Positions 44,138 to 52,663 of a stretch of DNA of 64,000 nt are shown piece after piece. The DNA comes from Rhizobium sp. 18065 (lineage in GTDB: Bacteria; Pseudomonadota; Alphaproteobacteria; Rhizobiales; Rhizobiaceae), in contig NZ_CACSJP010000006.1 of assembly GCF_902706095.1 (NCBI RefSeq), positions 186,001 through 250,000 on the forward strand. Direction: 5' to 3'. Made by a program: the position numbers and the translations under genes. Numbering within the stretch: position 1 is the stretch's first letter; each line of letters starts with the position of its first letter. A model generated the notes under the pieces. That model ran no database searches and was not told the origin of the DNA. It was given only the letters and a program-made list of their open reading frames with translations.

Positions 44138-45190
44138 TTACGGCAACATCCGATCTTCCTTGGCCGGCAGGAACGAAGCGTCGAAGACCTGTTCGGCCTT
44201 GACAGCGCCCTTCAGGCCCATCGAGATTTTCAGCGTCTCGATCGAGGCGGCAAGCCTTGCCGGATCCACGCCACCGAAACCGTTCTCGATGACAAAGGGC
44301 GTCTTGATGTTCATGGCATTGGCCATTTCCAGGCGTTCCTTCTCGATCTCGGGATTGAGGGTCTCGTTGCGCTTCAGGACGGCGGCCACACCTTCTTCCG
44401 GATTGGCGACCGCATCGGCAAAGCCCTTGGCCAGGGCTTTCAGGAAGCCCTTGACCGCATCCGGGTTCTCGGCGGCGAAATCGGTATTGACCAGAACGCT
44501 GTTGCCATAAAGGTTGAGGCCATGTTCGGCCATCAGGATGGTGGCGATATCGTCGGCCGGCACGCCTTGTGCCTTGAGGTTCAGGATCACCGAGAAGGCA
44601 AAACCGAAGACGGCATCGACGTCGCCCTTGGCGAGCATCGGTTCGCGCACCGGAAAGCCGATGCTCTCGATGGTGATCTGGCTGTCGTCGATCTTGGCGA
44701 CATCCTTGAAGGCCTTCCACTGGGCGAAGGCGCCGTCTGGCGGCGGTGCGCCGAGCTTCTTGCCTTCCAGCGATTTCGGATCTTCGGTGATGCCGAGCGC
44801 CTTGCGGCCGACGACCGCGAAGGTCGGACGCTCATAGACCATCATCACGGCCTTGATCTTCTGGGCCGGATCTTCGTCGAGGAACTTGATCAGCGAATTG
44901 ATGTCGCCGAAGCCCATCTGGTAGGCGCCAGTCGCCACCCGCGGGATCGCCTCGACCGAGCCATTGCCGCTGTCGATGGTCACGTCGAGGCCCTCGGCCT
45001 TGAAATATCCCTTGTCGAGCGCCAGCAGGAAGCCGGCGGCCGGGCCTTCGAACTTCCAGTCGAGCGTGAACTTGACCGCCGTTTCGGCATGGGCTGCCGT
45101 CACCGGCAGGACCAGTCCGGCGACAAGGCCCATGGCAGTGGACAGCGCAGCGGACAGAACCGTCGCTGCGAAAGTGCGTCTCTTGATCAT
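44138..45190 (-). CDS. ABC transporter substrate-binding protein, NMT1/THI5-like
   Basis: A 350-residue periplasmic binding protein with a signal peptide (MIKRRTFAATVLSAALSTAM, cleavage near AHA-ETAV) and NMT1/SsuA-type fold (KFTLDWKFEGPAAGFLLALD, LGAPPPDGAFAQWKAF). The start at 45190 follows GGGGAG; the longer frame from 45256 is rejected. Together with the ATPase and permease it forms a complete importer. Candidates are sulfonates, taurine or thiamine/pyrimidine precursors; the sequence does not decide. Confidence 0.9.
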   Translation of the reverse strand: MIKRRTFAATVLSAALSTAMGLVAGLVLPVTAAHAETAVKFTLDWKFEGPAAGFLLALDKGYFKAEGLDVTIDSGNGSVEAIPRVATGAYQMGFGDINSLIKFLDEDPAQKIKAVMMVYERPTFAVVGRKALGITEDPKSLEGKKLGAPPPDGAFAQWKAFKDVAKIDDSQITIESIGFPVREPMLAKGDVDAVFGFAFSVILNLKAQGVPADDIATILMAEHGLNLYGNSVLVNTDFAAENPDAVKGFLKALAKGFADAVANPEEGVAAVLKRNETLNPEIEKERLEMANAMNIKTPFVIENGFGGVDPARLAASIETLKISMGLKGAVKAEQVFDASFLPAKEDRMLP

Positions 45191-45440
45191 CAAATCATGC
45201 TCCCCGTTCTTGGTGTTGTACCCATCAAAAACAAGTTTGCGCCGCAGCGCAAGCAAAGATTGCTCAAACTTTCGTCAAGTTTTGGACTGATTGTTTTTTG
45301 ATCAATTCGCGGGCGCCGGGAAGATCCCGCCCGTGCGTCGCCGCGAGCGAAATCCTGCCGCACCGGTATCGAACGGGCTTGAAGTTGGATCCCTATCTTG
45401 CCAATATAGTTGCATCGATCAACCAATGTGGACGCCACGC

Positions 45441-46538
45441 ATGACAATCGCGACACCCTCGACCGTGGAAACAGTGCGTTCCGCTGCGCGTGCACTGGTA
45501 CGCCGGCTTGGCTTTCTCGGCGACGACCTGGCCGAAAGCGGCCTGCCGGCATCGGCCGTTCACGCTCTGATCGAGATCGGCGCAGCACAGCAACTCACGG
45601 CGAAGGACCTGCGCGGCCTACTGGGACTGGAAAAGTCCAGCGTCAGCCGGATGTTGCGCAAGCTGGTCGAGGCCGGGCTGCTGGAGGAGCGGCCGGACGA
45701 CGAGGATGCGCGCGCCAAGCAGATTTCGCTGACACCGTCCGGAGCGGCCAAACTGGCGCAGATCGATGCCTTTGCCCGCCGGCAGGTCGAAACCGCCCTC
45801 GCCCGGCTGACGCCGACGCAGGGCGTGACCGTGACGCAAGGGCTGCAGCTCTATGCCGAAGCCCTGTCGCCGGCGCCGGAAAATCCGCGCTCGTCCTCAT
45901 CCCTTTTACCTCTGGCCGAGATCTCCAACGGCTACCGACCGGGCCTGATCGGTCGCTGCAGCGACATGCATGCGCGCTACTATGCCCGCACCGTCGGTTT
46001 CGGCCGGGAATTCGAAGCCATCGTCGCCACCGGCCTGTCGGAATTCTGCACCCGCATCGAACATCCGGACAATGAAATCTGGACCGCCATCGCCGACGAA
46101 ACGATCGTCGGCACGATCGCCATCGACGGCGAGGATCTGAACAGGCCGGCCGAGACAGATTTGGACACAGATCACCGCTCCAACGCTGTCTCGGGCACTG
46201 GCATCGACAACGGCATCGGTAATGGCGGCCGCATCGCCCATCTGCGCTGGTTCATCGTCGATGACGACCAACGCGGCAGCGGCCTTGGACGCCGGCTGCT
46301 CTCAGCCGCCCTTGCCTTCGTCGATGCCCGTGATTTCGCCGAGACGCATCTGTGGACCTTTCGCGGCCTCGATGCCGCCCGCGCACTCTACGAGGCACAC
46401 GGCTTTGCATTGGCCGACGAGTATCAGGGCCGGCAATGGGGGAGTGCGGTGATGGAACAGAAGTTTGTCAGGCGGCAGATGGCCCCTGGTGCGGGCGGCG
46501 GGGGTCGAACCCGCACAGCCGAGGCCGAGGGATTTTAA
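45441..46538 (+). CDS. MarR-type HTH / GNAT acetyltransferase fusion
   Basis: A 365-residue protein. Residues 1-140 are a MarR winged-helix domain (LTAKDLRGLLGLEKSSVSRM, LRKLVEAGLLEERPDDEDAR), then a linker and a GNAT domain (about 170-345) with IVDDDQRGSGLGRRLLSAAL and ALYEAHGFALADEYQGRQWG. The acetyl-CoA motif RGSGLG is intact. A glycine/asparagine-rich insert (about 232-257) interrupts the GNAT. The last 17 codons lie antisense inside tRNA-Leu (46488-46571), so the end may not be ancestral. Divergent from the ABC importer. Confidence 0.85.
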   Translation: MTIATPSTVETVRSAARALVRRLGFLGDDLAESGLPASAVHALIEIGAAQQLTAKDLRGLLGLEKSSVSRMLRKLVEAGLLEERPDDEDARAKQISLTPSGAAKLAQIDAFARRQVETALARLTPTQGVTVTQGLQLYAEALSPAPENPRSSSSLLPLAEISNGYRPGLIGRCSDMHARYYARTVGFGREFEAIVATGLSEFCTRIEHPDNEIWTAIADETIVGTIAIDGEDLNRPAETDLDTDHRSNAVSGTGIDNGIGNGGRIAHLRWFIVDDDQRGSGLGRRLLSAALAFVDARDFAETHLWTFRGLDAARALYEAHGFALADEYQGRQWGSAVMEQKFVRRQMAPGAGGGGRTRTAEAEGF

Positions 46539-46571
46539 GTCCCTTGCGTCTACCAGTTTCGCCACGCCCGC
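46488..46571 (-). tRNA. tRNA-Leu (TAA)
   Basis: An 84-nt class II tRNA on the minus strand with acceptor GCGGGCG/CGCCCGC, anticodon loop ACTTAAAAT (TAA anticodon), a variable arm with CTCGGCCTCGG, T-arm GCGGGTTCGACCCCCGC and encoded CCA. It overlaps the 3' end of the MarR-GNAT gene by 51 bp. Confidence 0.95.
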
Positions 46572-46650
46572 AACTGTGCCCTGTTTCATCCACTTGACGA
46601 TTGTCGTCAAGGGTCGTTGGTCACGTCGCGGTACGCTGGCCCGGTGTTTG

Positions 46651-46911
46651 TCAGTTCATCTTGCGATCGGTGAACTCGACGCCCAGTTCGCGCGCCGTTC
46701 GCCAGCGCACGTGGCAGTCATGGGTGGTGCCGTCTTCGAAGCGCAGGCGGAAATCGGCGGGAATATCTGCCGTCGATTCGAACTGCACCTTGGCGCCGGC
46801 TTGCGACAGGTTGCGCACCATGCAGTCAAAGGTCGAATAGCCGCCAGCCAGAATGGCGCGGCCAGCCTTCAGCGCGCGGGTGCGCGGTATCTCTCTTCGT
46901 TCCGATTCCAT
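46651..46911 (-). CDS. Single-domain PilZ protein (copy 3)
   Basis: An 86-residue PilZ protein: RxxxR as REIPR in RREIPRTRALKA, the [D/N]xSxxG motif as NLSQAG and a C-terminal VRWRTARELGVEF. It belongs to a different PilZ subgroup from the 27634/28206 pair. The start at 46911 (MESERREIPRT) is tentative because ATGs at 46947 and 46929 are also in frame, without strong ribosome-binding sites. It lies between tRNA-Leu and wrbA. Confidence 0.85.
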   Translation of the reverse strand: MESERREIPRTRALKAGRAILAGGYSTFDCMVRNLSQAGAKVQFESTADIPADFRLRFEDGTTHDCHVRWRTARELGVEFTDRKMN

Positions 46912-47016
46912 GGCAAAGGCACCTGGCATTGATGTTGTGCCCGCCATCTATCGCAGATCGGGTTTAATCGCTGTTGAAACCAATTGGTTGGATCTTAACG
47001 ATCGGAAACCTTGCAA

Positions 47017-47044
47017 CAAAAGAGGGCGGGAAAACCCCGCCCTC
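47017..47044 (-). terminator. Terminator after wrbA
   Basis: Minus-strand stem GAGGGCGGG / CCCGCCCTC with a GTTTT loop, then TTTTG, 37 bp after the wrbA stop. Confidence 0.88.
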
Positions 47045-47080
47045 GATGCATCGATTTGACAATTATCAGGCCGGCAAGAA

Positions 47081-47677
47081 TCAGGCCAGCTTGGCGGCGA
47101 GCTTGGCGACATGCGCGCCCTGGAACTTGGCTGCTTCGAGCTCGATCTCGGACGGCTGGCGCGAACCATCGCCATCTGTGATCGTCGAGGCGCCGTAAGG
47201 CGAGCCGCCCTTGACCGCTTCAACGCCCATCTGGCCCTGGAAGGCGTAAGGCAGGCCGGCAACGACCATGCCGTGATGCAGGAAGGTCGGGATGAAGCCG
47301 AGGATGGTGGTTTCCTGTCCGCCGTGCTGGGTGGCTGACGAGGTGAAGGTCGAGCCGAGCTTGCCAACCAGCTTGCCGGAGAACCACAGGCCACCGGTCT
47401 GGTCCCAGAAATTGCGCATCTGCGAGGCGACCGTGCCGAAGCGTGTGCCGGCGCCGACGATGATCGCGTCATAGCCTGCCAGTTCGTCCACCGTTGCAAT
47501 TTCGGCCTTCTGGTCCATCTTGAAATGCGAGGACTTGGCGACCTCTTCCGGAACCAGTTCCGGAACGCGCTTGACGATGACGTCGGCGCCGGCCGACTTG
47601 GCGCCTTCGGCAACGGCATACGCCATGGTTTCAATGTGACCGTAGGACGAATAGTAGAGAACCAGAACCTTAGCCAT
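47081..47677 (-). CDS. wrbA: NAD(P)H:quinone oxidoreductase WrbA
   Basis: A 198-residue flavodoxin-fold enzyme reducing quinones by two electrons, tetrameric in WrbA. Its FMN loop is [13 protein letters not shown], and [20 protein letters not shown] with [13 protein letters not shown] are the WrbA signatures. AGGAG precedes the ATG by six bases. Its neighbours do not share a pathway; expression is probably stress-related, as in other bacteria. Confidence 0.95.
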   Translation of the reverse strand: MAKVLVLYYSSYGHIETMAYAVAEGAKSAGADVIVKRVPELVPEEVAKSSHFKMDQKAEIATVDELAGYDAIIVGAGTRFGTVASQMRNFWDQTGGLWFSGKLVGKLGSTFTSSATQHGGQETTILGFIPTFLHHGMVVAGLPYAFQGQMGVEAVKGGSPYGASTITDGDGSRQPSEIELEAAKFQGAHVAKLAAKLA

Positions 47678-47934
47678 GACGTATCTCCTGTTGGATGTTG
47701 CTGGACTGTTGTCTTGCTGGGCGGTGTCGCCGCCCCGTATTCGATGGGTTGAGATCTAACGCAATCTGTCGCGCAGACCAGCCACGTCAAGAGGAACGCA
47801 GTGTTCACTCAAATTGCACTTACCCTTCTCAGAACGTTCACAAAGCGCTAGATTTGCCGATTGTTGCCGATACCAGCGCGTCGCCTCCCGGGTTATGGCC
47901 CGGGGTCTCGCCCCACCAGACTGACAGGATCTCC

Positions 47935-48720
47935 ATGAGCCCCACGATCAAGACCGCCGGCATGCTCGCCATCGGCGACGAACTTTTGTCCGGCCGGACC
48001 AAGGACAAGAATATCGGCCATCTCGCCGATCTGCTGACGGTTGCCGGCATCGACCTGAAGGAAGTCCGGATCGTCGCCGACGAGGAGGATGCCATCGTCG
48101 AGGCGGTCAATGCGCTGCGCCAGCGCTATGACTATGTCTTCACCTCCGGCGGCATCGGCCCGACCCATGACGACATCACCGCAGACAGCGTGTCTACGGC
48201 CTTCGGCGTGCCTTGCGTGCATGATCCGGATGCGATGATGCTGCTCGGCAACATGTATGCGGCGCGCAACATGGATTTCACCGAGGCACGCCAGCGCATG
48301 GCCCGCATGCCGCAGGGTGCCAGCCATATCCCCAATCCGGTCTCGACCGCCCCCGGCTTCATCATCGGCAATGTGCATGTCATGGCCGGCGTGCCGCAGG
48401 TCTTCCAGGCGATGATCGCCCATGTGATCGAAACACTGCCGACCGGCACCAAGGTGCTGACCCGCGCCATTGCCTGCCCGTTCGGCGAAGGCGATATCGG
48501 CACGCTGCTCGGGCAGATCCAGAAGGCGCATCCGCTGACCTCGATTGGCTCCTATCCGCAATTCGACGGCAAGCGTTTTTCGACCGAGCTTCTGGTGCGC
48601 GCCCGCGACGAGACGGCGCTGGATGCGGCCGCTGCTGATGTCGCCGCCATGGTCGTGCAAATTGCCGCAGAAAAGGACGCCCTGGCGAAGCGCGATCTCG
48701 GCACTGGCGAGGTCGCCTGA
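47935..48720 (+). CDS. Competence/damage-inducible protein CinA-type N-terminal (molybdopterin-binding) protein
   Basis: A 261-residue protein of the MoCF-biosynthesis/CinA N-terminal family with ML AIGDELLSGRTKDKN and TSGGIGPTHDDITADSVSTA, the conserved loop. It lacks the CinA amidohydrolase C-terminal domain. Related enzymes act as NAD-derived ADP-ribose pyrophosphatases, but this short form is uncharacterised. The start at 47935 follows AGGAT; the frame from 47695 overlaps the wrbA promoter region. Confidence 0.88.
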   Translation: MSPTIKTAGMLAIGDELLSGRTKDKNIGHLADLLTVAGIDLKEVRIVADEEDAIVEAVNALRQRYDYVFTSGGIGPTHDDITADSVSTAFGVPCVHDPDAMMLLGNMYAARNMDFTEARQRMARMPQGASHIPNPVSTAPGFIIGNVHVMAGVPQVFQAMIAHVIETLPTGTKVLTRAIACPFGEGDIGTLLGQIQKAHPLTSIGSYPQFDGKRFSTELLVRARDETALDAAAADVAAMVVQIAAEKDALAKRDLGTGEVA

Positions 48721-48775
48721 CGGCACGTCGATCCCTGAGCGACGCCTGGACAAAAATCTTGTTCCGTTTCGCCAT

Positions 48776-48789
48776 TTGACCGATGTCAA
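48776..48789. promoter_or_regulatory. FixK/FnrN-type box upstream of the Usp gene
   Basis: TTGAC-CGAT-GTCAA, a perfect inverted repeat matching the FNR/FixK consensus TTGAT-N4-ATCAA in its rhizobial form, centred about 80 bp upstream of the Usp ATG. This spacing allows activation of a promoter at about 48824. Confidence 0.75.
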
Positions 48790-48861
48790 AGCGGAACTTC
48801 GTCTTGACGGTCATAGTTTTCTCATGCGGACATTGCATAAGGACCGCGTGAGGAGACGACC

Positions 48862-49704
48862 ATGGGTTATCGTACACTTCTTGCCATATTGGACACGCCG
48901 AACACGACGAAGCAGGTCACCGATTTTGCGGTGGCGTTTGCCAACCAGTTTCAGTCGCATGTGATCGGCGCGCATGCCGAGGCGATTGCCATGGTGCCGC
49001 TGGTGGCGCCGATGGAAATCCCGGATCCGGCCACCATCCAGGCGCTGCAGGACATGGCGCATCAGGAAACCGAGAGCGTCGAGGCGCTGTTCCGCGCAAT
49101 TGCCGCACGCGAAGGCCTGTCGCATGAATGGCGCAGCTTCGTCACCTCGGCCGGCCTCAACTCCGCAGCCCTGATCGACAGCGCCCGCTCGACCGATCTG
49201 GTCATCGCGCCGCAGGGCGAACACGGCCTGCTGTCGGAAACACGGGCCGAGCTCGAAAGCTTCCTGTTCGAAAGCGGTCGCCCGGTACTGCTGGTGCCGC
49301 ATATCCTCAAGACCCCCAAGCCGATCAAGCGGGTGATGGTCGCCTGGAACGGCTCGCGGGAAGCGGCGCGCGCCACCTTCGATGCCCTGCCCTTCCTGAA
49401 GGCAGCCGACGAGGTCGAGGTGTTCAGCGTCGATCCGCCGGAAAACAGCATCCAGACGGCCGCTGTCGCCGGTGCCGAGATCGCCTCCACCCTTGCCCGC
49501 CACGGCGTCAAGGTCACAGTGGCCACGTCCGAGCAAAGCGGGCTGTCGCCGGCCATGGCAATCGAAAACCGGCTGTCGGACAGTTCCATCGACCTCTTGG
49601 TCATGGGCGCCTACGGCAACAAGCGCTGGTGGGAAGTGCTGTTTGGCGGCGTCACCCGCACGGTGCTCGATTCGATGACGGCGCTGACGCTGCTGTCGCG
49701 CTAG
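48862..49704 (+). CDS. Universal stress protein, tandem UspA domains
   Basis: A 280-residue protein with two UspA-like Rossmann domains (1-145: YRTLLAILDTPNTTKQVTDF; 150-280: IKRVMVAWNGSREAARATFD). The second domain carries the ATP-binding-like GAYGNKRWWEVLFGGVT, similar to G-2x-G-9x-G. GGAGA precedes the ATG. A FixK/FNR box upstream suggests induction by low oxygen, as seen for many Usp genes in rhizobia; this is inference. Confidence 0.92.
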   Translation: MGYRTLLAILDTPNTTKQVTDFAVAFANQFQSHVIGAHAEAIAMVPLVAPMEIPDPATIQALQDMAHQETESVEALFRAIAAREGLSHEWRSFVTSAGLNSAALIDSARSTDLVIAPQGEHGLLSETRAELESFLFESGRPVLLVPHILKTPKPIKRVMVAWNGSREAARATFDALPFLKAADEVEVFSVDPPENSIQTAAVAGAEIASTLARHGVKVTVATSEQSGLSPAMAIENRLSDSSIDLLVMGAYGNKRWWEVLFGGVTRTVLDSMTALTLLSR

Positions 49705-49988
49705 GCATCCAGGCCGGCGGCATATTGGCCGGGCCTTGCCATGCGGCAGGGATTCCGGCTAATAGCAGCGGCCAAAGACCAGTGCCCGATCAGGGCGGCA
49801 TTCGCGCGGTATAGCGGGATCCCGAAACGTGTCTGCGGCGTCCGCAACGGATCCGCTCTCCTTTTCGGATACCGAAACCGCGCGAAACGCATTTCGGGCA
49901 TTGTCCCGACATGCGACGCCGCCCCGGCTCCGGTTTTGAACGCCGCTTGTGTCGGCGCCCGAAAACCTTGCCTGCGGAGCCTTGCGAC

Positions 49989-50486
49989 ATGTCTCTTCCC
50001 GATAAAGCCTTTCCCGTATCCTGGGACCAGTTCCACCGCGACGCGCGTGCGCTTGCCTGGCGTCTTGCCGGTCTCGGCCAGGAGTTCCGTGCCATCGTCT
50101 GCATCACCCGCGGCGGCCTGGTGCCGGCGGCGATCATCTCGCGCGAACTGAATATCCGCCTGATCGAGACGGTCTGCATCGCCTCCTATCATGACTATGT
50201 CAACCAGGGCGAAATGAACCTGCTGAAAGGCATCACGGCCGATCTGATGACCGATGGCGGTTCCGGCGTGCTCGTCGTCGACGACCTGACCGATACCGGC
50301 AAGACGGCGCTGGAAGTGCGCCAGATGATGCCGAAGGCACATTTCGCCTGCGTCTACGCCAAGCCGAAGGGCGTGCCGACGATCGACACCTTCGTTACCG
50401 AAGTCAGCCAGGATACCTGGATCTATTTCCCCTGGGACATGGGCTTCACCTATCAGGAGCCGATTGCCAAGGGTTCGAAGGGCTGA
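49989..50486 (+). CDS. gpt: Xanthine phosphoribosyltransferase
   Basis: A 165-residue type I phosphoribosyltransferase salvaging xanthine and guanine with PRPP. The PRPP motif is [14 protein letters not shown], and [20 protein letters not shown] contains the flexible-loop region. Length matches the family. The ATG at 49989 follows GGAGCC; frames from 49911 are excluded. A hairpin terminator follows and a convergent SDR gene lies downstream. Confidence 0.93.
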   Translation: MSLPDKAFPVSWDQFHRDARALAWRLAGLGQEFRAIVCITRGGLVPAAIISRELNIRLIETVCIASYHDYVNQGEMNLLKGITADLMTDGGSGVLVVDDLTDTGKTALEVRQMMPKAHFACVYAKPKGVPTIDTFVTEVSQDTWIYFPWDMGFTYQEPIAKGSKG

Positions 50487-50510
50487 AAGCTCTCGGCTTC
50501 CTGTGATGAA

Positions 50511-50534
50511 AAAGCCCGCGTCGCCGCGGGCTTT
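50511..50534. terminator. Bidirectional terminator between gpt and the SDR gene
   Basis: Perfect 10-bp stem AAAGCCCGCG / CGCGGGCTTT with a TCGC loop, between two convergent genes. Confidence 0.88.
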
Positions 50535-50555
50535 GTCTATTGTGGGGGTTCCTTG

Positions 50556-51365
50556 CTAAAGCGCATGCCTCGGATGCGGGCTGTCCTCGTAGGCGCCCCA
50601 GATCGACTGGTCGAAATTGATCGTCGATCCGGTCATCAGGCCGGATTCGGCCGATGACAGATAGGCGACGGCCCGTGCCACCTCGGCCGGATCGACCAGG
50701 CGTCCAAAGGGCTGCGCGGCGGCGGCCTTGTCCAGCCAATCCTCGGCTGCACCATGGAACTCGCGCTGGATCCGGTCCTCGCCGTCGCTCGACATCCAGC
50801 CGATATTGAGCCCGTTGACCCGGATGCGGTTCTTCAACAGCGCAAAGGCGGTGTTGCGGGTCAGCGTGTCGAGCGCGCCCTTGGAGGCGCAATAGGCGGC
50901 AATAAAGGGCTGACCGCCCATCGCCGACATCGACGAGATGTTGACGATCGTGCCCTCGGTGCCATGCTCGCGCATGACCTTGATCGTATCCTGCATCAGG
51001 AAGAACGGCGCCCGCGTGTTGATCGCGAACATGCGGTCGAACAGATCCTGGTCGGTGTCGAGGATCGTGCCGCGATCGGTGATCGCCGCGACATTGACCA
51101 GTGCATCAATCGTCCCGAAACGCGCCTGCGCCGCCGCGATCACCTTGCGGCAATCCTCGACCTTGCCGAGATCGGCTTCGACGAAGACAACCGGCACCTC
51201 GTAGCGTTCGGTGATTTCGGCAGCCTTGGCCCTGCCCTTGTCGGCATTGCGGCCGCAGATCGTCAGGCCTTTCGCACCGCGTTCGGCAAACAGCCGGGCG
51301 ACTTCCGCGCCCAGTCCCTGGGTGCCGCCGGTGACGACCGCATATTTTCCATCCATTCTACCCAT
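50556..51365 (-). CDS. Short-chain dehydrogenase/reductase
   Basis: A 269-residue NAD(P)-dependent oxidoreductase with the cofactor motif VVTGGTQGLGAEVARLF, active-site Tyr-Lys as YCASKGALDTLTRN and catalytic Ser in NISSMSAMGG. The start at 51365 (MGRMDGKYAVV) follows AGGAG; an ATG at 51377 overlaps the upstream stop by 4 bases. It is co-transcribed with the dioxygenase-like gene, so the two may act on one metabolite. Confidence 0.9.
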   Translation of the reverse strand: MGRMDGKYAVVTGGTQGLGAEVARLFAERGAKGLTICGRNADKGRAKAAEITERYEVPVVFVEADLGKVEDCRKVIAAAQARFGTIDALVNVAAITDRGTILDTDQDLFDRMFAINTRAPFFLMQDTIKVMREHGTEGTIVNISSMSAMGGQPFIAAYCASKGALDTLTRNTAFALLKNRIRVNGLNIGWMSSDGEDRIQREFHGAAEDWLDKAAAAQPFGRLVDPAEVARAVAYLSSAESGLMTGSTINFDQSIWGAYEDSPHPRHAL

Positions 51366-51373
51366 GATACTCC

Positions 51374-52567
51374 TCATGCCCTGCGCTTGGCGGCGTGACG
51401 CTTGATCACGTCGGCGAAGCTTGCAGCGTCCATCCCGGCCTCCAGGGCCTCCGCCATGATGGCAGCCTGCGTCTTCGGCGCAAGCCCTCCGACCGGCGGA
51501 TCGCTGTCGAGATTGGTCGGGAAGGCATAACCCTCGGCGGTGGCGGCGATCGCATTGGCAACATCCTGCGCCGTCATCGTGCCGGACTCCTTCGCCTCCA
51601 GCAGGGCCGGATAGACGGCCGTCGACATTCGGTCGCGGTCGATAGCCTCCATGGCCCGGCCGAAGGCGGACGAGACCTGCAGGAGGTTTGCCATGCGATA
51701 GATGTCGGTCGAGACATTGTTGCCGGCGCCATGCATCAGGGCCGGATTGAAGAAGACGGCGTCGCCCTTGGCGAGCGGCAACTGCACATGATGCTCGGCG
51801 AAATAATGCTGGAATTCCGGCCGGCCGAAGGCGAGGTAGCCCTCGAAGAAGGTCTGCGAATACGGCAGGAACAGTGTCGGGCCGCTTTCGATCGGCATGT
51901 CGCAATGGGCAACGGCGCCCTGCAGCGTGAGAACCGGCGAGATCGCATGGATATGGCCGGGATAGGCCTGCATCTGCGCCGGCGACATGAAGCCGAGGTG
52001 GTAGTCGCGGTGCGCTTTCTGCGCCGCTCCGCCCGGATTGACCCGGTTCATCTGCGCCGTCATCTGATAACCGGTGCCCAGCCAGGCCTGCGACACCATG
52101 GCGATAGCTTGCGAGGCATAATAGCTCGCAAAATTCTGCGGATCCGCCAGGCAATGCTTCTGCAGCGAATTCCAGATGCGGTCATTGGCGCCGGCCTTGG
52201 CGAAATGGTCGGCCGCAACCTTGCCCTTTTCCCGTTCGTCGCGAACGATCGCGTCGAAGACTTCGGTGGCCCGGTCGACGACGGAAAGATCCGGCATCGC
52301 TCCCTTGATGACGATCACGCCCGGTCCTGTGGCAAATGCCTCCACCCATTCGGCCATCAGTTCACGGCGCAGATGCGGGTCGAGGCTGATCTGGCGGAGC
52401 TTGATCCCGTCATAGATCAGGACATTTTTCTCGACACCGACGGCAAAAGGCCAGTCGGCCGGATCGGTGGTCTTTTCCACGCCGGCCCTGAAGTGATCCA
52501 GCCGGCCGCTGTCAGCGTTCAGCCAGACCTTGTCGCGGCGCCGGCTCGAAAGGGTTTGAGCATCCAT
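51374..52567 (-). CDS. Phytanoyl-CoA dioxygenase family protein
   Basis: A 397-residue Fe(II)/2-oxoglutarate oxygenase-like protein. Potential metal ligands are HRD in AAQKAHRDYHLGFMS and His in NPALMHGAGNNVS. The start at 52567 follows GGGAGG; the 24-codon extension to 52639 lacks support. It is the first gene of the SDR operon, with a divergent LacI regulator upstream. The pathway is probably catabolic (hydroxylation followed by dehydrogenation), but the compound is unknown. Confidence 0.88.
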   Translation of the reverse strand: MDAQTLSSRRRDKVWLNADSGRLDHFRAGVEKTTDPADWPFAVGVEKNVLIYDGIKLRQISLDPHLRRELMAEWVEAFATGPGVIVIKGAMPDLSVVDRATEVFDAIVRDEREKGKVAADHFAKAGANDRIWNSLQKHCLADPQNFASYYASQAIAMVSQAWLGTGYQMTAQMNRVNPGGAAQKAHRDYHLGFMSPAQMQAYPGHIHAISPVLTLQGAVAHCDMPIESGPTLFLPYSQTFFEGYLAFGRPEFQHYFAEHHVQLPLAKGDAVFFNPALMHGAGNNVSTDIYRMANLLQVSSAFGRAMEAIDRDRMSTAVYPALLEAKESGTMTAQDVANAIAATAEGYAFPTNLDSDPPVGGLAPKTQAAIMAEALEAGMDAASFADVIKRHAAKRRA

Positions 52568-52663
52568 GGTATTTCCTCCCTTTGGTGTTTCCGGACTTGA
52601 TCCTAGGCAAGGGCGCGCGCATGAATAGCCGGAAATCACCTCAAAAACACCTCAGTAGGAAGA

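Noticed and set aside
51377..52154. N-terminal extension of the SDR frame over the dioxygenase gene
   Set aside because: Shadow of the PhyH gene in another frame; the SDR starts at 51365.
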